Counted from the first letter of the stretch, positions 1 to 7,032 are shown. The stretch is 13,674 bases of DNA from SIG440 sp045579055 (GCA_045579055.1 JAZNLK010000181.1:1-13674), one strand, 5' to 3'. The notes: a model not told the origin generated them from the letters alone. Numbers and translations are program-made.

Positions 1-1404
1 ACAATTATTATAGCCGCACTGTGTGCCGTTGTGGTGGCTTTGGCGGTGGCTGTGATTGTTTTGCTTTCGGGCGGCGATGAGAAAAAAGGTAATGTTAATT
101 TTCCCGGTGGCGGCGAAACGGGAGAAATGGGAGAGTATAACGTTGGTGACTACATAACCTTTGGCAGATATGACTTGGACGGCAAAAAACAAAATGGCAC
201 AGAGGCTATAGATTGGCTTGTGCTGGATAAACAGGAAGGTCAGTTGCTTGTTATCAGTAAGGATATTCTTTTCGCCAATAGATTTACCAACGAGCGGAAC
301 TCCGGGGATCAATGGGACAACAGCGAAATCCGTAAAATAATGAACATTGATTTCTATGATGAAGCATTTAACGAAGATGAAAAGGGTATGATATATACCA
401 CAAACGTATCACCGGGCAAGAATCCGTATTATGGAATTGATGCCGGAATGCCCACGGAGGACAAGTTGTTTTTGTTAAGTGTGGATGAAGTAACAGCATA
501 CTTGCCGTCGGAAAAAGACAGAAAATGTTCTGTGTCAGGGCTTGTGGAACAGACAACGGTCGGTTTTCCGTTTTATTGGTGCACACGGACACCGGGTCAG
601 CACCAAGGTGGGATAGTTGTGTTACATTGCTCTGACGGTGTTATTGAGTATGATGGATTCTATAAGGCTAATCCTTTTGGTGTTCGCCCTGCCATGTGGT
701 TAGATTCGGAATTATTGAAGGACTATGCCCCAAATCCCGGTCAGCAAGGCGGCAATGAAGGCGAAAACGGCGGAGAAGGCGGTGAAGGCGGTGAAACACC
801 GCCGCCTGAGGCAATAATGGTTTGCGAAGTGGGAGATATAATAACCTACGGAAGATATGAGCAGGATAATAATGAGAGCAATGGAAGGGAAAATATAGAA
901 TGGATTGTCCTTGACGTGAAGGATGGAAAGGCTCTTGTTCTCAGTCTCTGTGGTCTGGAGTGGCAACAATATAACACAACAGATGAAGAGGTTACGTGGG
1001 AAACCTGCACCCTTCGTCAGTGGTTGAATAATGAATTTCTGGATAGTTCCTTTGTCGAAGGCGAAAAGGAGATGATTTGCACAACAACAGTGCCTCCTGT
1101 CGGAAATAGAGATGATTCAACAGAGGATAAGGTATTTTTGCTGAGCGAAAGAGAAGCGAATAAATACGAAGATTATTATATACGTTGTGAGGGCACAGAA
1201 TATACTGATGCTAATAGTAAAGCCACTGTTGTTGATGACCCGACCATAGATATGAGCAGAGTGCTGGATTATGACTATGCTTGGTGTCGTTCCGGTGCCG
1301 GAAATACTGCCACCCAAATAGCAACACTCACTATTGGCGGGGACGGAAGCGTTGATGGATATAGTCTTGTGCGTCCTGCCATGTGGATTGAATTGAGCGA
1401 ATAA
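1..1404 (+). CDS. Membrane-anchored protein with two DUF6273 domains (5' partial)
   Basis: The reading frame is open from base 1, so the true start lies upstream. The first about 22 visible residues are strongly hydrophobic (Ile/Ala/Val/Leu) and form a transmembrane segment or signal anchor, followed by a charged stretch and a Gly-rich spacer. Two homologous domains follow, at about 135-715 and 825-1400. Each opens with V-G-D-x-I-T-[FY]-G-R-Y, continues with a W-[IL]-V-L-D strand and an E-D-K-[LV]-F-L-L-S motif, has a Y/F-x-W-C-x-R segment, and ends with V-R-P-A-M-W. This pattern matches DUF6273, a domain common in Clostridia whose function is unknown. The domains are joined by a Gly/Glu linker containing GGEGGEGGE and then PPP. 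In relatives this architecture often has a zinc ribbon before the membrane helix; that part is outside the window. The protein probably faces outward. It appears co-transcribed with the flavoprotein gene 21 nt downstream. Function unknown. Confidence 0.85.
   Translation, partial: TIIIAALCAVVVALAVAVIVLLSGGDEKKGNVNFPGGGETGEMGEYNVGDYITFGRYDLDGKKQNGTEAIDWLVLDKQEGQLLVISKDILFANRFTNERNSGDQWDNSEIRKIMNIDFYDEAFNEDEKGMIYTTNVSPGKNPYYGIDAGMPTEDKLFLLSVDEVTAYLPSEKDRKCSVSGLVEQTTVGFPFYWCTRTPGQHQGGIVVLHCSDGVIEYDGFYKANPFGVRPAMWLDSELLKDYAPNPGQQGGNEGENGGEGGEGGETPPPEAIMVCEVGDIITYGRYEQDNNESNGRENIEWIVLDVKDGKALVLSLCGLEWQQYNTTDEEVTWETCTLRQWLNNEFLDSSFVEGEKEMICTTTVPPVGNRDDSTEDKVFLLSEREANKYEDYYIRCEGTEYTDANSKATVVDDPTIDMSRVLDYDYAWCRSGAGNTATQIATLTIGGDGSVDGYSLVRPAMWIELSE
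769..795 (+). repeat. Three tandem 9-nt units encoding Gly-Gly-Glu
   Basis: Three consecutive copies of GGCGG[A/T]GAA encode the GGEGGEGGE part of the linker between the two DUF6273 domains. Its last unit overlaps a perfect 7-bp inverted repeat, GGCGGTG (787-793) and CACCGCC (797-803), with a 3-nt loop. No T-run follows, so it is not a terminator. The tandem repeat could change in copy number by slippage and so alter linker length. Confidence 0.75.
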
Positions 1405-1425
1405 ATTTAAGGATAAGGTGAAATT

Positions 1426-2328
1426 ATGTATGATGTTATTATAATCGGCGGTGGTCCTGCGGGACTTACTGCGGCACTTTATGCACTTCGTGCAGAAAAG
1501 TCGGTTGTTGTTATTGAAAAAATGGGTCTGGGCGGTCAAATTGCCCTTTCAAGCGAAGTTGAGAACTTCCCCGGTACAATGAAAATGAGCGGTGCGGAAT
1601 TTGCCGCAAACCTTGCGGCTCAGGTTGATGCTTTGGGTGGCAAGATTGAATATGAAGAGGTTATTGAAATCATTGACGGCGATGTGAAGACGGTTGTCAC
1701 CGATCTTGACAGATACGAAGGAAAAAGTATCATTATTGCGACAGGTGTGAAGAATCGCCGACTTGGTGCGGAAGGTGAAGAAGAGCTTATCGGCAAAGGT
1801 GTTTCCTTCTGTGCAGTGTGTGACGGTTCATTCTATAAAGGGAAAACCGTTGCGGTAATCGGTGGCGGTAATACTGCTGTCGAAGATGCGGTTTATCTGT
1901 CTGATATTGCCGAGAAGGTATATATTGTTCACAGACGCAATGAGTTCCGTGCAGAACCTCGTCTGGTGCGTGCGTTGAAGGAAAGAGCCAATGTTGAACT
2001 TGTTCTTGAAACAACAGTTGAAAGGTTTGTTGATGAGGGCGGACTCAAAGGTGTTGACGTTGTGAATGTGAAAAGTGGCGAAAAACGTCACATTGCTCTC
2101 GACGGTGCATTTGTTGCCGTGGGTCAGATTCCTCAATGCGAGATTTTCAGGGATATTATAACCCTTGACGAAGGTGGCTATATTTCGGCAGGAGAGAATT
2201 GCCGTACCAACAAAGAAGGAATTTTTGTTGCCGGAGATTGTCGGAATAAAAATGTCAGACAGCTCACCACTGCTGTTGGCGACGGAAGTGTTGCGGCACT
2301 TGCTGCTATTGAGTACTTGGGACGGTAA
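1426..2328 (+). CDS. trxB: Thioredoxin reductase-like NAD(P)H flavoprotein
   Basis: This 300-residue cytoplasmic flavoenzyme has the low-molecular-weight thioredoxin reductase layout. An N-terminal FAD dinucleotide-binding motif (GGGPAG, residues 8-13) is followed by the redox-active C-A-V-C-D-G at 129-134 with Cys129 and Cys132. A second nucleotide-binding motif, GGGNT, is at 146-150, and the NADPH 2'-phosphate signature H-R-R-x-x-x-R is at 169-175. The C-terminal FAD motif G-I-F-V-A-G-D is at 265-271. These point to NADPH-dependent reduction of thioredoxin or a similar disulfide protein, rather than the ferredoxin-dependent or diflavin variants that lack HRRxxxR. Length is slightly short but complete. 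The ATG is preceded by purine-rich AAGGATAAGGTG. It lies 21 nt after the DUF6273 gene, suggesting co-transcription. No thioredoxin gene is visible nearby, so the partner is unknown and the symbol is by family. The stop codon lies inside the left end of the large palindrome downstream. Confidence 0.9.
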   Translation: MYDVIIIGGGPAGLTAALYALRAEKSVVVIEKMGLGGQIALSSEVENFPGTMKMSGAEFAANLAAQVDALGGKIEYEEVIEIIDGDVKTVVTDLDRYEGKSIIIATGVKNRRLGAEGEEELIGKGVSFCAVCDGSFYKGKTVAVIGGGNTAVEDAVYLSDIAEKVYIVHRRNEFRAEPRLVRALKERANVELVLETTVERFVDEGGLKGVDVVNVKSGEKRHIALDGAFVAVGQIPQCEIFRDIITLDEGGYISAGENCRTNKEGIFVAGDCRNKNVRQLTTAVGDGSVAALAAIEYLGR

Positions 2329-2480
2329 TTAACAAATTTAACCGTCTCGGAACTTTGCAATTTGGCGAATAACTGCGGAAAAAGCCTCGCGAATACACCA
2401 AGTATTCCCTACGTTTTTTACCTTGTTCTTCATCCAAATTGCTTTGTTCTGAGGCGGTTCTCTTTATTAATTACCTCCCC
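2319..2480. repeat. About 160-nt imperfect palindrome, candidate palindromic or MITE-like repeat
   Basis: The left arm (2319-2396) and the reverse complement of the right arm (2402-2480) align along their whole length, with roughly three quarters of positions matching by eye. The apex is GAATAC-ACCAA-GTATTC at 2391-2407. Shared blocks moving outward include GCAATTTGG (2358-2366) with CCAAATTGC (2434-2442), ACC-G-x-CTC with GAG-x-CGGT, and the outer GGTAATTAA (2324-2332) with TTAATTACC (2467-2475). The left end covers the stop codon of the upstream flavoprotein gene. It is far longer than an ordinary terminator and has no T-run directly after a compact GC stem. As RNA it would fold into one long hairpin from either strand, so it could still end transcription for both convergent genes. 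Its identity as a mobile palindromic repeat is inference. Confidence 0.75.
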
Positions 2481-2523
2481 TTGGGTCGGTTGCGAATTAA
2501 GAAAAATGGTGAGATATTGACGG

Positions 2524-2546
2524 TTGGCGAATAATTGCGGAAAAAG
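2524..2546 (+). repeat. Second copy of a 23-nt palindrome-arm motif
   Basis: This 23-nt stretch, beginning TTGGCGAATAA and ending GCGGAAAAAG, repeats 2362-2384 in the left arm of the palindrome with a single mismatch (T for C at the twelfth base). It sits 162 nt downstream and ends a few bases before the recG stop codon. A shorter, poorer relative (CGGTTGCGAATTAAG, near 2487-2501) lies between the two. It suggests a truncated second copy of the same repeat family. Confidence 0.65.
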
Positions 2547-2551
2547 TATTC

Positions 2552-4606
2552 TTAGTTAAGAATTCCGTTTTCGGAAACTTCAAGAAAACGTTCTTTTATG
2601 CGATTGCGAAGGCTGCTGTTTTCCGGTGTGCTGAGGGTGGGGTCGGCAGATAAAAGCTTTTCTGCCGCTTCTTTTGCTAGGCTCAGAATGTGCATATCTG
2701 TTGAGAGGTTTGCCACTTTCAGTTCCGGCAGACCGTGCTGGCGGATGCCGAAAAACTCACCCGGCCCACGTAATTCAAGGTCTTTTTCCGAAATTTTGAA
2801 GCCGTCGTTGGTTTCGCACATTATTTTCACTCGTTCATCGGCAATTCTGCCGCCCTGGGAAAACATTATGCAGTAGGAACTGTGACTTCCTCTGCCGATT
2901 CTGCCTCGGAGCTGGTGGAGCTGGGAAAGACCGAAACGTTCTGCATTTTCGATTATCATTATTGTTGCGTTGGGGACGTCAACTCCCACTTCAATTACTG
3001 TTGTGGAAACGAGAATGTTTATTTTCCCTTGGGAAAAACGAGACATTATATCCTGCTTTTCGGCAGGCTTTAGCTTTCCGTGCATTACTTCAACGGTCAG
3101 GTCGGGGAAAATCTTTTTTTTCAGATTTTCGGCGTATTCAACTGCCGCCTTTGCGGTCAGTGCTTCGGATTCCTCAATCAGAGGGCATACTATATATGCT
3201 TGTCTGCCATTTGATATATTTTTTCGAAGGAATTCGTACACACTTTTTCGCTGACGTTCTGTGGCAGAGTAGGTTTCGATTGGTTTTCTGCCCGGCGGCA
3301 GTTGGTCGATGACAGAAACATCCAGGTCGCCATAAAGAATAAGCGAAAGTGTTCGGGGGATTGGGGTGGCTGTCATAACGAGAGTGTGGGCGTTTATGCC
3401 CTTTTCGGTCAGTGCAAGTCGCTGTCTCACTCCGAAACGGTGCTGTTCGTCGGTGATTACCAGTGCCGCATTTTTAAAAAGCGTGTCATCGGAAATAAGG
3501 GCGTGGGTGCCGATTATTATGTCGGCAGTTCCGTCCTTGATTTTTTGTTTCGCCTCTCTTTTTTCGGGTGCTGACATTCCTCCGCAGAGCAAAACAGTTT
3601 CCATACCGAATGTCGAAAAAAGCTTTGAAAGGTTCTTGTGGTGTTGTGTGGCAAGGATTTCGGTTGGTGCCATAAGCACAGCCTGATATCCTGATTTTGC
3701 GGTGGCGTACATTGCCGCTGCGGCTACAATTGTTTTTCCGGAGCCCACGTCTCCCTGAACAAGGCGGTTCATTGGGGAGGCTTTTAGAATGTCTCCGCAA
3801 ATCTGATTGATTACACGTTTCTGGGCATCGGTCAGTTCAAAAGGAAGGCTTCGGGCAAATTCACGGATGCACTTTGTATCTTTTATTGGTGTTGCCGAGC
3901 ATTCCTTGCGTTCATCGCCCATAAGACGTATTCCAAGTTGGAGAATGAGCAATTCCTCAAAGGCGAAACGCTGTCTGGCTTCTTCAAAGTCTTCAAAGCT
4001 TCGGGGAGTATGGATGTCGATGAGGGATTCCATAAGGGTTTTGTAGCCATAACCTTTGCGGATGCGGTCAGGTAAAAGGTCGGGGAGTGGTTTTTCAAGC
4101 TCGCGCAATGCGGTTGTTGCGGCATTGCGTATCTGATCCTGAGAAAGTCCCGATGTTGAAGGATAGATTGGCATAATCCTTCCCGTTTTTTTGTTTTCAC
4201 CGGTATAGGGTTCAACCACCGGGTTTGTCATCTCAAAATAATTGCCTTTGTAGGTGACTTTTCCGTAAAAAATAAATTCTTCTTGGTCTTTGAGGGTTTG
4301 TGAAATGTATGGTGCATTGAACCAGGTTATTCGCATAATGTTGCTTCCGTCCGAAACGTTTACTCGGGTAACGGACTTGCGACCTCTTGCACGGTATGTG
4401 CGTAAATCCCCTGCCAACTGTGCACGGACACAGACCGTTTCACCATCCATAAGCTGGGATATGAGCTTGATTTCGCTTCGATCCTCCAAGGTTCTGGGAA
4501 AGTGAAACAAAAGCTCCCTCACGGTTGTTATTCCCAACCTGGAGAAGCTTTTTGCACGAGCTTCGCCTATTCCTTTTATAAATTGAATGGATGTTTCAGC
4601 TTTCAT
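2552..4606 (-). CDS. recG: ATP-dependent DNA helicase RecG
   Basis: RecG is a superfamily 2 helicase that remodels stalled replication forks and migrates branched DNA. The chosen ATG gives 684 residues, the usual RecG length. Near the N-terminus there is a helix-hairpin-helix-like IKGIGEARAKSF segment and the wedge (OB-fold) domain at about 50-150. The helicase core shows Walker A G-D-V-G-S-G-K-T (285-292), motif II D-E-Q-H (386-389), motif III T-A-T-P-I-P-R-T (412-419) and the C-terminal Q-L-R-G-R-I-G-R-G motif VI. The start is decided by a GGAG site 8 nt upstream; the frame stays open about 97 further codons upstream, but that extension has no RecG similarity and runs through a terminator hairpin. 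It follows fakA on the same strand, separated by a strong intrinsic terminator. Its stop lies next to a partial repeat copy. Confidence 0.97.
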   Translation of the reverse strand: MKAETSIQFIKGIGEARAKSFSRLGITTVRELLFHFPRTLEDRSEIKLISQLMDGETVCVRAQLAGDLRTYRARGRKSVTRVNVSDGSNIMRITWFNAPYISQTLKDQEEFIFYGKVTYKGNYFEMTNPVVEPYTGENKKTGRIMPIYPSTSGLSQDQIRNAATTALRELEKPLPDLLPDRIRKGYGYKTLMESLIDIHTPRSFEDFEEARQRFAFEELLILQLGIRLMGDERKECSATPIKDTKCIREFARSLPFELTDAQKRVINQICGDILKASPMNRLVQGDVGSGKTIVAAAAMYATAKSGYQAVLMAPTEILATQHHKNLSKLFSTFGMETVLLCGGMSAPEKREAKQKIKDGTADIIIGTHALISDDTLFKNAALVITDEQHRFGVRQRLALTEKGINAHTLVMTATPIPRTLSLILYGDLDVSVIDQLPPGRKPIETYSATERQRKSVYEFLRKNISNGRQAYIVCPLIEESEALTAKAAVEYAENLKKKIFPDLTVEVMHGKLKPAEKQDIMSRFSQGKINILVSTTVIEVGVDVPNATIMIIENAERFGLSQLHQLRGRIGRGSHSSYCIMFSQGGRIADERVKIMCETNDGFKISEKDLELRGPGEFFGIRQHGLPELKVANLSTDMHILSLAKEAAEKLLSADPTLSTPENSSLRNRIKERFLEVSENGILN

Positions 4607-4614
4607 ACGATTCA

Positions 4615-4618
4615 CTCC
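4615..4618 (-). promoter_or_regulatory. Shine-Dalgarno site fixing the recG start
   Basis: Read on the minus strand, GGAG lies 8 nt before the ATG at 4606. It supports the 684-residue RecG over the longer open frame. The terminator T-run ends only about 10 nt upstream of this site. Confidence 0.8.
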
Positions 4619-4627
4619 AAATTTTTT

Positions 4628-4665
4628 AAAAAAACGGAGATTTCCGGCATTGCCGAAAATCCCCG
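4628..4665 (-). terminator. Strong intrinsic terminator in the recG leader
   Basis: On the minus strand a near-perfect inverted repeat (4665 down to 4635) forms a stem of about 13-14 bp, including two G-T wobbles, with arms CGGGGATTTTCGGC and GCCGGAAATCTCCG around a tiny loop. It is followed at once by seven T residues (4634 to 4628). That is a textbook rho-independent terminator for transcripts from the asp23-fakA operon. A second small hairpin, GGGAAC-GGC-GTTCCC (4700 to 4686), lies just upstream. The T-run is 10 nt ahead of the recG ribosome-binding site, so no promoter fits between them. Confidence 0.85.
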
Positions 4666-4718
4666 CATTTATCTCAACGGATGTCGGGAACGCCGTTCCC
4701 TTAATATAGTCTTTTTGA

Positions 4719-6380
4719 TTATTCAACTGAGATGATATAGTAATACACCGGCTGTCCGCCATAGCATAGCGAAATGTCAAGGTCGCCATATTCCTCGGTA
4801 AGCTTTGAAACGAGACGTTCAGCATCTTCTTTGTTTGTTTCCTCACCATAGTAGAGGGTGATAACTCCTGATTCGTCGGTGACAAGTGTTTCAACAACGT
4901 TGACTGCGGCTTCTTCGGGCGTTTTTGTTACGGCTGTGATATTTTTGCCGCATACCGCCAGACAGTCGCCAAGATGGATTTCCATTCCGTCAAGCTCTGT
5001 GTCGCGTGCCGCAAAGGTAACCTGACCGCAGGATACGTAATCCATCATTTCTTTCATAACGGTTATGTTGTCATCAACCGCCACGGATTCGTCAAATGCC
5101 GCCATTGCGGAAATACCCTGAGGGATATTCACGGTTGGTATGACATAAACCTTCTTTTTTGTCAGCGGAGCAACCTGGTCTGCCGCAAGGATAATATTTT
5201 TGTTGTTTGGAAGGATGAAGACAATCTCGGCAGGGACTTTCTCAACTGCTGTCAGCAAATCCTGGGTGCTGGGATTCATCGTCTGACCACCTTCGATAAT
5301 TTCGTCAGCATTGAGTGAACGAAAGATTTCTGAAAGCCCGTCACCTGCAGATACAACGGCGAAACCGTATTTCTTTTGGGGTTCTGCGGTTGTTGAAACG
5401 GGTTCTTCGGTCACAGCTTCTGAAACGGATTCTTCAGCTTCCTTTTCGGCAACTTTGTCGTTGTGCTGATATTTCATATTTTCGATTTTCAAATCGGTGA
5501 GTTCGCCGAGCTTCACAGCCTGTTCCAGAACAAAACCCGGATGGTTGGTGTGAATGTGGACTTTTACAATGTCATCGTCTTCGATAACCAACATACAGTC
5601 ACCTTTTTCGCTGATTGCGGTTCTGAATTGGGTGACAGAACGGTTGTTTGTTTTGTTGATGATGAATTCGGTGCAGTAGAGGAATTTTATGTCCACAGGT
5701 TCAGCTGCGGCACTTACCTTTGTCGCAGGTTCAGCCGAAAGGACAGCTTCGCTTCCTTCCATGGGTGCACCGTTGTCCATAGCATAGACCGCACCTTCGA
5801 TAATGGTTATGAGACCTTTGCCGCCGGCGTCAACAACTCCTGCTTTTTTGAGAGCCGGAAGCATATTTGTGGTTGCTTTCAGGCTTGCGTGGCCTGCTTC
5901 CAAAATTGCATGAAGGAATTCGTCCACCTCGGTGTAGCCTGAGACGTGTTCTTCGGCAAATTCAGACATTTGACGGATGACCGTCAGAATGGTACCCTCG
6001 GTGGGCTTCATAACTGCACGGTATGCAGCTTTCTTTGCTGATTCGAATGCGTCGCATAGGGTATTTACGTCAATTTTGCTTTTGCCTTCAACTCCTTTTG
6101 CAAAACCTCGGATAATCTGCGAGAGAATTACACCGGAGTTGCCTCGTGCGTTGCGGAGAGCGGAAGACGCCAGCTTTGCCATAAGTTTGTCGCATTTTGT
6201 GAAGTCTTCAGCGAGGGCTTGCTTTGTTGCCCCGCTGAATGTGAGACTCATATTTGTTCCTGTGTCACCATCGGGCACAGGGAAAATGTTGAGGTCGTCA
6301 ATCATCTTTCGGTTGTTTTTGAGATTGACTGAGGCTGATGCAATCATCATTCTCAACATTGATGTATCAAATTTTTTCAT
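4719..6380 (-). CDS. fakA: Fatty acid kinase catalytic subunit FakA (YloV/DAK family)
   Basis: FakA phosphorylates fatty acids held by FakB (DegV-type) partners, giving acyl-phosphate for membrane lipid synthesis. The 553 residues match the usual length. The N-terminal DhaL-like kinase domain (about 1-205) carries P-D-G-D-T-G-T-N-M (36-44), whose aspartates bind Mg-ATP, plus R-G-N-S-G (79-83) and D-A-G-G-K-G (184-189). The middle domain has Cys236 (YCTEF) and H-I-H at 275-277, matching the metal-binding Cys/His-x-His set described for staphylococcal FakA. A Glu-rich linker (about 308-335) leads to the C-terminal domain, with S-A-G-D-G-L (344-349), E-G-G-Q-T-M-N-P-S (363-371) and a I-P-T-V-N-I-P-Q-G segment. 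GAGGTGG precedes the ATG at good spacing. It lies 85 nt after the Asp23-like gene and upstream of recG, an arrangement related to yloU-yloV-recG in Bacillus. A DegV/FakB candidate lies in the divergent unit at 10037. Confidence 0.93.
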   Translation of the reverse strand: MKKFDTSMLRMMIASASVNLKNNRKMIDDLNIFPVPDGDTGTNMSLTFSGATKQALAEDFTKCDKLMAKLASSALRNARGNSGVILSQIIRGFAKGVEGKSKIDVNTLCDAFESAKKAAYRAVMKPTEGTILTVIRQMSEFAEEHVSGYTEVDEFLHAILEAGHASLKATTNMLPALKKAGVVDAGGKGLITIIEGAVYAMDNGAPMEGSEAVLSAEPATKVSAAAEPVDIKFLYCTEFIINKTNNRSVTQFRTAISEKGDCMLVIEDDDIVKVHIHTNHPGFVLEQAVKLGELTDLKIENMKYQHNDKVAEKEAEESVSEAVTEEPVSTTAEPQKKYGFAVVSAGDGLSEIFRSLNADEIIEGGQTMNPSTQDLLTAVEKVPAEIVFILPNNKNIILAADQVAPLTKKKVYVIPTVNIPQGISAMAAFDESVAVDDNITVMKEMMDYVSCGQVTFAARDTELDGMEIHLGDCLAVCGKNITAVTKTPEEAAVNVVETLVTDESGVITLYYGEETNKEDAERLVSKLTEEYGDLDISLCYGGQPVYYYIISVE

Positions 6381-6465
6381 TCAATCCACCTCATAAAATG
6401 TGCATAATAATAGACGCGTTAATCATAAAAATCATAACGCAAAATCTGATGGGGTATTTGCTTTG

Positions 6466-6822
6466 TCAGCTTTCAACACGGACGTTTTCCACAAATACCT
6501 TTACTGATGAAACAGACATACCGGTTACTTTCTCAACCTGATACTTTACGCTTTGACGGATGGTCTTTCCGATTGAAGCGATGTTGAGACCGTATTCAAC
6601 GATGATATACAGACTGATGTCAATGATGTTGCCGGTTGTTTTTACACGGATGCCTTTGTCTACGTTTTCTTTCTTTAAGATTTTTGCAACGCCGTCCTTG
6701 CCGTTTTTGATGCACATACCAACAACGCCGTAACACTGAGTTGCGGCATATCCTGCCAGTTTGGCTATGACTGCGTTTGAAATGCTTATGGTACCTCTTT
6801 TGTTTTTGATTTCAGCACTCAT
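6466..6822 (-). CDS. Asp23/Gls24 family protein (YloU-like)
   Basis: This 118-residue protein belongs to the Asp23/Gls24 family (DUF322), small proteins of Firmicutes tied to cell-envelope stress and membrane organisation. It starts M-S-A-E-I-K-N-K-R-G-T-I-S-I-S and shows the family hallmarks: V-I-A-K-L-A-G-Y-A-A (a helix after the first strand), C-Y-G-V-V-G-M, and a C-terminal V-S-S-V-K-V-F-V-E-N-V-R-V strand. No signal peptide or membrane helix is present, so it is cytoplasmic or peripheral. The ATG at 6822 is chosen because a perfect AGGAGG lies 7 nt upstream; an upstream TTG in frame would place that site inside the coding region. It is the first gene of the minus-strand operon and precedes fakA, as yloU precedes yloV in Bacillus. 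Its exact role is not known. Confidence 0.92.
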   Translation of the reverse strand: MSAEIKNKRGTISISNAVIAKLAGYAATQCYGVVGMCIKNGKDGVAKILKKENVDKGIRVKTTGNIIDISLYIIVEYGLNIASIGKTIRQSVKYQVEKVTGMSVSSVKVFVENVRVES

Positions 6823-7003
6823 AATGATTCCTCCTGTTTGGTGTTCGGTCAAAGCAGAGTTCTGACTTTGACCTTTGCAACGTACGATGCCGTTGCGGAT
6901 TATGAAATTTTTTTCGCACGGTTTTTGCTTTGTGCGAAACGGAACGTTTCATTTCTTTTGTTCGGAAGTGTTTTTCAAAAGCAAACACATTCCCACATAA
7001 TAT
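6823..7003 (-). promoter_or_regulatory. Hairpin-rich 5' leader of the asp23-fakA operon
   Basis: About 175 nt separate the predicted transcription start from the Asp23-like ATG, with no credible gene on either strand. On the minus strand several inverted repeats follow one another: 6988-6968 (GTGTTT/AAACAC), 6950-6936 (GAAACG/CGTTTC), 6939-6912 (TTTCGCAC/GTGCGAAA), 6896-6877 (GCAACG/CGTTGC) and 6873-6847 (GGTCAAAG/CTTTGACC, extended by an inner CAG/CTG pair). The second and third share 6936-6939, so they cannot form together. None is followed by a T-run. This resembles a structured regulatory leader, but I do not recognise it as a known riboswitch class. Confidence 0.5.
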
Positions 7004-7032
7004 ATAATACATCATTTTTGCCTTTCGGTCAA
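7004..7032 (-). promoter_or_regulatory. Sigma-A-like promoter for the asp23-fakA operon
   Basis: On the minus strand, TTGACC (7032-7027) and TATTAT (7009-7004) are separated by exactly 17 nt. Both boxes are close to the housekeeping consensus. Transcription would begin around 6997 and give a leader of roughly 175 nt before the Asp23-like start. Confidence 0.75.

Noticed and set aside
4607..4897. A 97-codon N-terminal extension of RecG in the same open frame
   Set aside because: It has no RecG similarity, lies upstream of the GGAG site at 4615-4618, and runs through a strong terminator hairpin; the 684-residue form has the normal length.
6416..6440. GCGTTA/TAACGC inverted repeat between the asp23-like gene and fakA
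   Set aside because: A short stem with a long A-rich loop and no T-run on the minus strand; it may affect transcript processing but cannot be supported as a terminator.
6847..6873. GGTCAAAG/CTTTGACC near the Asp23-like start as a CtsR heat-shock operator
   Set aside because: CtsR sites are tandem direct GGTCAAA heptads; here the heptad is inverted and a single direct copy, and it lies well downstream of the promoter. A leader hairpin explains it better.
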